From NCBI GenBank assembly GCA_002346225.1, contig DDYY01000060.1:1-21744 (forward strand): a stretch of 21,744 nt of DNA, read 5' to 3'. The notes beneath the pieces were generated by a model. It did no database searches. It was given only the letters and a program-made list of their open reading frames with translations, and had not been told where the DNA came from. Position numbers and translations under genes: made by a program. The DNA comes from Bacteroidetes bacterium UBA3022. GTDB lineage: Bacteria; Bacteroidota; Bacteroidia; Chitinophagales; BACL12. Each line of letters starts with the position of its first letter. Within the stretch, counting starts at the first letter, position 1. Shown here in pieces: positions 7,217 to 14,726 of this stretch.

Positions 7217-7672
7217 TCAGATACCAGAACTGATAAGGAAGGTTGCTGCGAAAGCGACAATGGCATAGAGTTCAGGGAATACAGCCAGTACCATGGTTTT
7301 TCCAAACACATCGTGACCGGAGGCTATTCCTTCAATGCCATGAGCTGTTACCTGTCCTTGCTGGATGGCTGAAATCAATCCTACCAATCCGAGTGCAAGA
7401 CCGGCAGCCAACACAGATGCTCCCTGAAAAATGGTCATTTCTGTGAGCCCGGAAATCTTTCCGCTAACGATAAAGAATCCCGCAAAACCGTATAGTCCCT
7501 GAGAACCGGGTAAGGCACTCAACAACATATAGTTTCCAAAGCCCTCCGGCTTCTTCTTGAGGGCGCCGATGGTGGCTTTTCCTCCTGTTGACACACCGAT
7601 GGCACTTCCCACTCCGGAGAGTGCAATCATAAGTCCTAGGCCGATATAGGCCAGTGTTACTGCTGTTATCAT
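7217..7672 (-). CDS. vatK: V-type ATPase membrane rotor subunit K (proteolipid), probable Na+-binding type
   Basis: A 151-residue, four-helix proteolipid made of two fused hairpins, the usual size for bacterial V-type K subunits. It forms the membrane rotor ring. The second hairpin carries the ion-binding glutamate E134 in FPELYAI. L54, S57, Q58 and Y61 in LPGSQGLY and Q104 or Q105 in the third helix match the sodium ligands known from Enterococcus hirae NtpK (L61, T64, Q65, Q110, E139), with Ser replacing Thr. In the first hairpin the position equivalent to E134 is Q58, so there is one carboxylate per four helices. ATG at 7672 overlaps the vatI stop by four bases. It is the last gene of the operon. 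Confidence 0.95.
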   Translation of the reverse strand: MITAVTLAYIGLGLMIALSGVGSAIGVSTGGKATIGALKKKPEGFGNYMLLSALPGSQGLYGFAGFFIVSGKISGLTEMTIFQGASVLAAGLALGLVGLISAIQQGQVTAHGIEGIASGHDVFGKTMVLAVFPELYAIVAFAATFLISSGI

Positions 7673-9456
7673 ATATTCGATTTATGTATTTTTTTTCCAA
7701 ATGGTTGATAGGGACTTCCCCCACCGATAAAGCCTGCATTTTTATAAAACTCTACAAAGGTCAGTCGTATGGAGTGTACAAAAGCACTCAGTGTAGAAAT
7801 AGCAAAATTGAGCCCATGACCGAAAAGTAATATTATAACAAAGAACAGATAGCCGATTACATTTCCACCCTCTATGGTGCTGAAAGCAATATTATTCACT
7901 ACCAGTCCGAGTATGCCGGAAGATAAACCCAATGCGAAGAGACGCACATAGGATAAGACATCTCCAAACAGACCGGTTATGCCGTACAAATCCCAGAGTC
8001 CTAATCCTACCCTGGTGAAAATCCCTTTGGAAGGATCGCTGAAGAATAAAATAAGGATCAACCCTGCCAGTAGTAAAACGTAGCCGGTGGTGATGCTCCA
8101 GCCTGTGAGGTACAACCCTCCTCCCACAATGCCGAATATCCAGCCCAGGCCAGAAAGTCCATACAACCAGCCATACATGCGGCTTCGGTTGACTACGCGC
8201 AAGGCCATGCCGAATAAAATCTGGAACAGCCCGATCATGAGCGACAGATTAAACAGTTGGTCTGTATTGAGGAAATGAATCTTCAGGCTTTCGAGCCATG
8301 GAATTTCTACTTTACTCAGGTCTGCACCAAAAACGGTTCCTGTCAGCAGACCGAAAATTACTGCGGAGCTTCCGAGGAACTGACCCAGTATCAATAACTT
8401 GCTGAGGTCCGGGAACTTTCGGGATACTCTCAGGGCGGTAAGTCCCAGCAATATCAATAATCCGTAACCTACATCTCCCAGACACATCCCGAAAAACAGG
8501 GTAAAGAAGGGCGCGAAAAAAGGTGTAAGATCCATCTCGCTGTAGGAAGGCAGAGAGAACAGCTCACCAATGGGATGGAATAAATGTGAGAATTTATTAT
8601 TCTTTAAAAGAATGGGTACTTCATCCTTATCAGTGGGTGTTTCTTCCAGCCATACTACATCGCTTTCAGCCAGATACCGGCGAAGGTTTTCCGCTTTGTC
8701 CTTGGGCACCCATACCTGGAGCATCCGCAAGGCATTGCCGGCTGTTTTTTTGGTCTGATGAAGGGCTGATTCCCATTCCAGCTGACTCTCCAGCACTGCA
8801 TTCCGATGCTTAAGCATAGGAATCTTAGCTGCCAGTTCGTCGAGTCTTTCTTCGAGTCTTTGCTTTTGAGCACTGTTCTCTATCTGGATTTGCCGCAGTT
8901 GTTCCAGAGAATTGGAGGGCAATGGCATATGCGTAGCGCCGGGTAAGGAAGTGATTTCGGAATCGCTAAAGAGGGCAAAATAAATGGTATCGCCTAACCG
9001 GTTCAGTTGTTCCAGGATGTTGTTCTCTGACCAATCCGGATTGAATGCGCTTGCCGGACAACTGAAGAGCGTCATATAGGTACCATGCTCCTGCAATTGA
9101 AGGATGCGTTGTGCCGGAATCTCCCCCCAGGGTTCCAGCTCCTGCAAAGAGCGCAGCAAATCTCTTTTATTATGCTCCAGCTCCGATAACTGATCGTTAA
9201 TTTGCTGATAGTCGAAATAAATATCATCTACGGACCGGATGTCTTCTGCATCAAGTGGTTTGGCTGTTCTTTGCTCCAGTGCGGGAAGGATGCGTTTCAG
9301 CAGACTCAGCTCATGCATGATGTCTGTCGCCTTTTCGTTCAGTGCTGCATCTACAGTCGCGATATGGGCCACTTGTAGCTCCCGTAGCCTTTGCAAAAAG
9401 CCGTCTATATCTTTATGATATACTAAAAACCGGAATTTTAACATCGGTACAATCAT
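7669..9456 (-). CDS. vatI: V-type ATPase subunit I (a-type stator and ion channel subunit)
   Basis: A 595-residue protein with a cytoplasmic N-terminal half rich in predicted coiled coil (about 55-110 and 190-235) and a membrane half from about residue 305 with seven or eight hydrophobic helices. The helix SAFVHSIRLTFVEF near the C-terminus carries the conserved Arg, about R564, which faces the rotor glutamate in all a/I subunits. GDVGYG near the first helices is also a family signature. It holds the peripheral stalk and supplies the ion half-channels. Four-base overlaps link it to vatD upstream and vatK downstream. The length is slightly below the usual 620-660. Confidence 0.95.
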   Translation of the reverse strand: MIVPMLKFRFLVYHKDIDGFLQRLRELQVAHIATVDAALNEKATDIMHELSLLKRILPALEQRTAKPLDAEDIRSVDDIYFDYQQINDQLSELEHNKRDLLRSLQELEPWGEIPAQRILQLQEHGTYMTLFSCPASAFNPDWSENNILEQLNRLGDTIYFALFSDSEITSLPGATHMPLPSNSLEQLRQIQIENSAQKQRLEERLDELAAKIPMLKHRNAVLESQLEWESALHQTKKTAGNALRMLQVWVPKDKAENLRRYLAESDVVWLEETPTDKDEVPILLKNNKFSHLFHPIGELFSLPSYSEMDLTPFFAPFFTLFFGMCLGDVGYGLLILLGLTALRVSRKFPDLSKLLILGQFLGSSAVIFGLLTGTVFGADLSKVEIPWLESLKIHFLNTDQLFNLSLMIGLFQILFGMALRVVNRSRMYGWLYGLSGLGWIFGIVGGGLYLTGWSITTGYVLLLAGLILILFFSDPSKGIFTRVGLGLWDLYGITGLFGDVLSYVRLFALGLSSGILGLVVNNIAFSTIEGGNVIGYLFFVIILLFGHGLNFAISTLSAFVHSIRLTFVEFYKNAGFIGGGSPYQPFGKKIHKSNI

Positions 9457-10049
9457 GCTTCCTGCCGCTGTTGTTTGTTTTTTACTATTTTCTGGGTGGC
9501 TTTTTCCAGATTCTCCTGATCCTCCAGAAAGCGCTTTATTTTTCTAATCGATTCCTCGTATTCGGGTATCTGTACTTTTTCGTAGAGGTTCAATTTTTGA
9601 GTAGTTCGCTTGCGCTCTTTTTCCAGCACAGCCACCTCTGCTTCTTTTAATTGAAGGCTTACTTTATGGGCAACGAGTTCCTTCAGTGTATCAATTCCCT
9701 TGAGCCACCACATGGGATGCACCGGCAAGTAGAAACCTTCCAGATGAAAATCTATGTAGTCCAGCACTTCAAACTTTACCCCCGCAAAAGATGCTTTCTT
9801 CTTGTGAATAGCATTGATGCTGATGATGCCATGCGGAAACTCCTTCCATAGCTTGCCAAAAGTTTTACTATTGGATACTTCCTTTTCGTAATCAGATTTC
9901 ATTTTATTTAATGCATTGCGTTGTTTTTTAACTTCCATACGCAATGCACTCTCCTTCGAACGGATGGTAGGCAATGCCGCATACCTTATTTTAAGGGCCT
10001 TATCGAATTGCTGCAGCGCAATTTTATTATATAACAGTTGAACAGCCAT
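9453..10049 (-). CDS. vatD: V-type ATPase central-stalk subunit D
   Basis: A 198-residue, highly charged, mostly helical protein with long coiled-coil stretches at both ends, as expected for the rotating shaft inside the A3B3 head. The N-terminal pattern NKIALQQFDKALKIRYAALP and the Lys/Glu-rich C-terminal helix fit the D family, and the length (about 200) is normal. The start codon shares one base with the vatB stop, and the stop overlaps vatI by four bases. The position between B and I is the standard order. D normally works with subunit F, for which no gene is seen here. Confidence 0.9.
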   Translation of the reverse strand: MAVQLLYNKIALQQFDKALKIRYAALPTIRSKESALRMEVKKQRNALNKMKSDYEKEVSNSKTFGKLWKEFPHGIISINAIHKKKASFAGVKFEVLDYIDFHLEGFYLPVHPMWWLKGIDTLKELVAHKVSLQLKEAEVAVLEKERKRTTQKLNLYEKVQIPEYEESIRKIKRFLEDQENLEKATQKIVKNKQQRQEA

Positions 10050-11368
10050 TAATCTTTCCAGTATTTTTCTACCATAGCCTGCTTGATACCTGTCTCTTCC
10101 GGCTGGAAGAATTTGCCGACGAGTTCCCAGGCCTTATCCAGCATTTCCTCCATATCCATTTGCACGTCTATAGCCAACAGACTTTCGGTATAGCTTTTGG
10201 CAAATGCCAAGGTGCGATTGTTGTATTCAGTGAGTTCGAAACCATTCTCCTTCTTAATCTTCGCCTCACTCGCATCAGCAAACAGGCGTATACAGGCATT
10301 CATTATTTGCGGATGGTCTTCGCGGGTTTTCTTGCCAATTACCAGTTGCTTCAACCTCGAAAGACTCCTGAATGGGTCGATGATTACTTTTCCTGTTTCG
10401 CTATCCTTGCGGAGGAATAATTGTCCTTCTGTAATATAGCCCGTATTATCGGGAATGGCATGTGTGATATCACCTTGGTTCAACGTAGTCACAGCAATAA
10501 TGGTGATGGAGCCGTTTCCTTCGAATTGTACGGCTTTTTCGTAAATCCGCGCAAGGTCAGAATAAAGTGAACCCGGCATGCTGTCTTTGGAAGGTATCTG
10601 ATCCATCCGGTTGCTCACAATACTCAGTGCATCAGCGTACAAGGTCATATCTGTAAGCAACACCAGGACCTGTTCCTGCTTTTCGACAGCAAAATATTCG
10701 GCAGTGGTTAGGACCATATCAGGAATCAGTAGTCGCTCTACCGGTGGGTCCTGTGTGGTATTGATAAAAGCGATGATTTTATCCAGCACGCCGGCATTTC
10801 TGAAAGTGTCCTTGAAGTAGATGAGGTCATCATTGGAAATCCCCATACCGCCCAGAATAATCTTATCGGCTTTTGCCCTCAATGCCACTGTTGCCATGAC
10901 CTCATTATAGGGTTGATCCGGATCGGCAAAGAAGGGAATCTTTTGTCCTCCTACCAGCGTGTTGTTCAAATCTATGCCTGCAATACCCGTGAAAATGGGT
11001 GTATTGGGTTGTTTCCTGCGCACCGGATTTACGGAGGGGCCGCCAATTTCAGTTAGCGGTCCTTCTACCGCAGGTCGTTCATCAATGGGCTGTCCGTAAG
11101 CATTCAGGAATCGTCCTTTCAGCTTATCGCTAAGTGCCAGAGACGGTGCCGTGCCCAGAAATTCAACCCGGGCATTATTGGCGATACCTTCCGTACCTGA
11201 AAACACCTGCAGGGTGACCATGGAACCACGGATTTTCACCACCTGCGCCAGGCGACCTTCCACCAGTGCCAGTTCTTCATTCCCGGCATTGTCAGCTCTC
11301 AGTGCAACTGTAGCTTTAGTTATATTTTCAATTTCTGTATAGAATATATTGAAAGGCTGCTTCTTCAT
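10049..11368 (-). CDS. vatB: V-type ATPase regulatory subunit B (non-catalytic)
   Basis: A 439-residue protein of the F/V/A ATPase fold. It lacks a P-loop: the region GGQKIPFFADPDQPYNEV at about 140-157 replaces it, as is usual for B subunits. The Arg finger that completes the catalytic site on subunit A is R338 in SLSRLK, and SMPGSLYSDLARIYEKA at about 263-279 matches the family signature. Three copies alternate with three A subunits to form the cytoplasmic head. The gap to vatA is four bases and the overlap with vatD is one base. No anomaly was seen. Confidence 0.97.
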   Translation of the reverse strand: MKKQPFNIFYTEIENITKATVALRADNAGNEELALVEGRLAQVVKIRGSMVTLQVFSGTEGIANNARVEFLGTAPSLALSDKLKGRFLNAYGQPIDERPAVEGPLTEIGGPSVNPVRRKQPNTPIFTGIAGIDLNNTLVGGQKIPFFADPDQPYNEVMATVALRAKADKIILGGMGISNDDLIYFKDTFRNAGVLDKIIAFINTTQDPPVERLLIPDMVLTTAEYFAVEKQEQVLVLLTDMTLYADALSIVSNRMDQIPSKDSMPGSLYSDLARIYEKAVQFEGNGSITIIAVTTLNQGDITHAIPDNTGYITEGQLFLRKDSETGKVIIDPFRSLSRLKQLVIGKKTREDHPQIMNACIRLFADASEAKIKKENGFELTEYNNRTLAFAKSYTESLLAIDVQMDMEEMLDKAWELVGKFFQPEETGIKQAMVEKYWKD

Positions 11369-11372
11369 CCGG

Positions 11373-13139
11373 TTATATATTAGATACTTCTACATTTAAT
11401 TCCGATAATTCTTTCGCTTCTTCCAGCAACTTCTCATAGGCATCACTGCCCTCTTCGGCATAGTTGAGTTGTTTCAGCGTATTGATGAGTTTCCTGAAAA
11501 AAGGGCGCACTTCTGAAAAATGATTGAAAGTATAGTTGCGCCTTGATATGTCCAGTAGAAATGATGACATGAATGCTTGTCGGTGAATGGGGGTGAACAT
11601 ATCTACATCATCGAAGGCGTCCTGTTGCAGTAGAATGAAATCCAGCATTTCTGATTTCCAGAATTCTACGTGAAAGTCAATGCTTACACCATCATCTCCC
11701 AGGATGTTGATCTGATCTGCTGCTTCTTTTCCCCGCAGCATGACATTTTTAATTTCAAGAGCATTGCTGATCCAATCTTTGCCTACCGAGCTGCTGGCAT
11801 ACGACTGAAACTCGGGATACTCCAGGTACTTGGAATAGCTGTCGATAGGATCTACTGCAGGATAGCGTTTGCTGTCCGCCCGCCGTTGTTCCAGCGCGTA
11901 GAAACACCTGGCTGCCTTTTTGGTCGCTTCCGTCACCGGTTCTTTGAGGTTACCTCCCGCTGGTGATACGGTACCGATGAAAGTGATGGATCCCTGTTCA
12001 TCGTTGTTGAGTGTTACATACCCTGCACGGGCATAAAAGGAAGAAATCACAGCGGTTAAGTCCATAGGAAAGGCATCCGGTCCCGGTAACTCTTCCAGTC
12101 GATTCGACATTTCCCGCAGTGCCTGTGCCCATCTGGAGGTGGAGTCGACCAGCAGGAGTACACGCAGACCCATGCTGCGATAGTATTCGCCAATGGTCAT
12201 GGCTGTGTATACGCTAGCCTCGCGCGCAGCCACGGGCATGCTGGAGGTGTTCGCGATGATAATGGTGCGTTCAATCAGTTTTCTTCCGGTGGATGGATCG
12301 TCGAGCTCGGGGAATTCCGTGAAGATTTCCACGACCTCATTGGCCCTTTCACCGCAGGCAGCCACGATGACCACATCAGCTTTTGCCTGTTTGGCAATTG
12401 CTTGTTGCAGAACGGTCTTGCCACACCCGAACGGACCCGGAATAAACCCGGTGCCGCCTTCCAGCATTGGATGCAAGGTGTCTATAGTGCGGATACCTGT
12501 TTCGAGCAATTTAAAGGGGCGTAATTTCTGTTTATAGGCTTTCATAGCCAGCTTAGAGGGCCATTTATTGATCATAGTCAAAGGTTGCCTTTCACCATTT
12601 TCCAGTTCAATAGTCGCGATGGTATCCGTTACTTTATAAGTGCCCTGCGCTGCCATTTCCAGCAGCCTGGCGTGGCCCTTCAAATCGAAAGGTGCCATGA
12701 TGCGATGCGGTAAACCGTTTTCCTCTACCACACCTAACCAGGCACCAGCAACCACTTCTTCGCCGGTCTTCATGAGTGGCTTGAAGTCCCAGTTTCGGTT
12801 CATATCCAGGGCATCAGAGCGCTGTCCTCTTTGCAGAAAGGTCCCTTCCAGCTCATCCAGGTCGCTTTGCAGACCATCGTATTTGCGCGACAACATGCCG
12901 GGACCAAGTGTAACTTCCAGCATACTACCGGTAAATGTCACCTTGTCGCCGATACGCACGCCGCGGGTAGAGTCATATATTTGAACGTAGATGGTATCAC
13001 CTTCAATTTTAATTACCTCTCCCATCAGCCAGTCACCGGCAGTTTCCAAGAAGCAAATTTCGTTTTGCCTTACTGCACCCTCGGGTTCAATCATGACCAG
13101 GTTGGCGATAAGACCTTTCACTTTTCCTGTTGCGCTCAT
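11373..13139 (-). CDS. vatA: V-type ATPase catalytic subunit A
   Basis: A 588-residue catalytic subunit that hydrolyses (or makes) ATP in the cytoplasmic head. An N-terminal barrel (about 1-70) is followed by the A-specific bulge with GPGMLSRKYDGLQ at 79-91 and the nucleotide-binding domain, with P-loop GPFGCGKT at 235-242. The catalytic Glu is E264 in CGER, and LLVDSTSRWAQALRE follows further on. The length is normal for the family (about 580-600). ATG at 13139 overlaps the DUF2764 stop by four bases; vatB follows after four bases. Confidence 0.98.
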   Translation of the reverse strand: MSATGKVKGLIANLVMIEPEGAVRQNEICFLETAGDWLMGEVIKIEGDTIYVQIYDSTRGVRIGDKVTFTGSMLEVTLGPGMLSRKYDGLQSDLDELEGTFLQRGQRSDALDMNRNWDFKPLMKTGEEVVAGAWLGVVEENGLPHRIMAPFDLKGHARLLEMAAQGTYKVTDTIATIELENGERQPLTMINKWPSKLAMKAYKQKLRPFKLLETGIRTIDTLHPMLEGGTGFIPGPFGCGKTVLQQAIAKQAKADVVIVAACGERANEVVEIFTEFPELDDPSTGRKLIERTIIIANTSSMPVAAREASVYTAMTIGEYYRSMGLRVLLLVDSTSRWAQALREMSNRLEELPGPDAFPMDLTAVISSFYARAGYVTLNNDEQGSITFIGTVSPAGGNLKEPVTEATKKAARCFYALEQRRADSKRYPAVDPIDSYSKYLEYPEFQSYASSSVGKDWISNALEIKNVMLRGKEAADQINILGDDGVSIDFHVEFWKSEMLDFILLQQDAFDDVDMFTPIHRQAFMSSFLLDISRRNYTFNHFSEVRPFFRKLINTLKQLNYAEEGSDAYEKLLEEAKELSELNVEVSNI

Positions 13140-13921
13140 ACGGGTATTATTTCATCTACTAAAATGTGCAAGTCCAGCTTTTCTTCTGATTTGATGCTGG
13201 CCCAGCGGGCTGCAATCTGCTGCTGGAAAGCATAGACCAGCAGTCGCTCTATGGTGAAGAGATGTTGAAAAAGTTGTTCATTCAGCCAATTCCAGAAAAG
13301 CATATCTGTTTGCCACTCTCTTTCTTCCCAGCTGGATTCCTTATTGATGTTTTCCATGTTCAAATGGATCCAGGCGCTCATGTTGTCTTCCAGCAGCTCG
13401 CTGGTTCCCAGGGCTTGAATGATCACTTCCCTGTCCAACAGATGGCTGGAAAGGTCGTCTCCGGTGCTTTCCCTGAAACCTTTTATCCTGTCATTATGGA
13501 CGGCCACCTGCAGTTGTACGTAGGCCTGCAACAGCCGGTTGGGCGCTTGCAGGCATTGTTGTACCCATGCGATATGAAATCTTTGCTCTGTCTTATGGCG
13601 CTGTTGATCGGGTGAAAAGATGCTGTTGAAATCGGGCAATACACGGAGTGATGCTCCATTGGTTATGTAATCGCGGTATTGCTCATCGGTAAAGTTGCAA
13701 AACGGTGGTGCGGCTGCTTCCTTGTTGTCCATTAGCTGGAACAGGCGCTTATGATCCTGAGGTACATAGGCTAGCATCAGCAGGTACTTGTCGGAGTCAC
13801 TTAAAAAATCGGAAAAAGCGTGTGTCAGGTTGCCGAGTTCCGAGACGGCCGGCTTATCCATGGTCAATTCCGGCAAGCCACTTACGATACCATAGAATGT
13901 AGCTTTCGGCTCAATCTTCAT
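13136..13921 (-). CDS. DUF2764 family protein encoded within the V-ATPase operon
   Basis: A 261-residue soluble, mainly helical protein without a signal peptide. It opens with ATFYGIVSGLPEL, the typical DUF2764 start, and has a Trp-rich helical end (MLFWNWLNEQLFQHLF at about 213-228). Genes of this family regularly sit between vatE and vatA in Bacteroidota, spirochaete and chlamydial operons, where no recognisable subunit C occurs. It may therefore replace the C-subunit link between central stalk and rotor ring; this is inferred from position and size only. It overlaps vatE by 11 bases and vatA by four, pointing to expression in step with the complex. Confidence 0.85.
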   Translation of the reverse strand: MKIEPKATFYGIVSGLPELTMDKPAVSELGNLTHAFSDFLSDSDKYLLMLAYVPQDHKRLFQLMDNKEAAAPPFCNFTDEQYRDYITNGASLRVLPDFNSIFSPDQQRHKTEQRFHIAWVQQCLQAPNRLLQAYVQLQVAVHNDRIKGFRESTGDDLSSHLLDREVIIQALGTSELLEDNMSAWIHLNMENINKESSWEEREWQTDMLFWNWLNEQLFQHLFTIERLLVYAFQQQIAARWASIKSEEKLDLHILVDEIIPV

Positions 13922-14525
13922 AGCTCAGCATTTTACTCCACTCTTCATTGAGATAGCGTTCCAGCAGACGGATAAAATCTTCGTTGGTAAATGAGATATA
14001 GAATTGATCTCCTTCCCTTTTAATAGCGAATCCTTTAGGAATGGTACCATCAGCCATCAGTTCCGGTTCTTTGGAAAGTACTTCCCGTATGCGCGACTGC
14101 AGTTCTGTCCGCATAGCTGTCTCCGCATCCTTAGGCAACCGGATGGTTAAGCCTTTGCCTTTATCATTCATGGCAAGATGCCTGACTATTTCCATGAGCA
14201 AGTCTACCTGTGTTTCTTTTTGGTCTAGTGCATGATTTACGGGTTGCACTACTGTCTGCAAGAGCAGTAGTTCCCGTATATTTTTTTTAAGTGCATCTAT
14301 GGCATTGGAAGTCATCAAACGGATTTCACTTTCCGCTTTTTCTTTGCGTGCGGTACATTCTTTTTCCGCTTCAGCTATTTTTGTTTTGCTGGCGTTCTCG
14401 GCAGCTTCGACAATGCTCTCCGCTTTTTTTTGTGCTTCTTCCAGAATGGCGGCTTTTTCTGCTTCCGCCTTTTCTACCCCATCTTTAAAAATCTTATCCG
14501 TCAGGGTTTTAAGTTTATCTTCCAT
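13911..14525 (-). CDS. vatE: V-type ATPase peripheral-stalk subunit E
   Basis: A 204-residue protein from ATG 14525, the likely true start: it begins MEDKLKTLTDKIFKDG, the normal E beginning. The frame is open upstream to 14585, but the extra 20 residues have no family match. Residues about 10-80 are an Ala/Glu/Lys-rich coiled coil (VEKAEAEKAAILEEAQKKAE). The C-terminal globular part, about 95-204, binds the head and includes GFAIKREGDQFYISFTNEDF. It is the first gene of the ATPase operon and overlaps the DUF2764 gene by 11 bases. No Shine-Dalgarno sequence precedes it. A partner G/H stalk subunit was not seen. Confidence 0.9.
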   Translation of the reverse strand: MEDKLKTLTDKIFKDGVEKAEAEKAAILEEAQKKAESIVEAAENASKTKIAEAEKECTARKEKAESEIRLMTSNAIDALKKNIRELLLLQTVVQPVNHALDQKETQVDLLMEIVRHLAMNDKGKGLTIRLPKDAETAMRTELQSRIREVLSKEPELMADGTIPKGFAIKREGDQFYISFTNEDFIRLLERYLNEEWSKMLSYED

Positions 14526-14726
14526 ATGCTTAGAATGGCCGTTTTTTGAATGCACGTAATATAGCTCAAGATTAGCTGAAGCCAAAGAGAAATGGTATAA
14601 ATTTTGTCCTTTCCCACAGAGATTTTTATCATCATTTCTCTTTCATCCTTAACTTGTTCCCGTTGGTCGGTTTTAATTTTATGGTAGCTGACCACGGTAT
14701 TCCTTTGTGGTACAAAATCAAAAGAC
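14526..14726. promoter_or_regulatory. Divergent intergenic region between V-ATPase operon and receptor/two-component operon
   Basis: This AT-rich gap of 201 bases should hold both promoters. For the plus direction, TTG (14654-14656), 17 bases, then TAATTTTA (14674-14681) is one mismatch from the Bacteroidota consensus. Short inverted repeats lie between it and the receptor start: TGGT (14682-14685) with ACCA (14691-14694), and ACCAC (14691-14695) with GTGGT (14707-14711). They share one arm and so cannot both form. No convincing box was found in the V-ATPase direction. Confidence 0.35.

Noticed and set aside
14526..14585. 20-residue N-terminal extension of vatE
   Set aside because: It lacks family similarity; the ATG at 14525 gives the normal start of subunit E.
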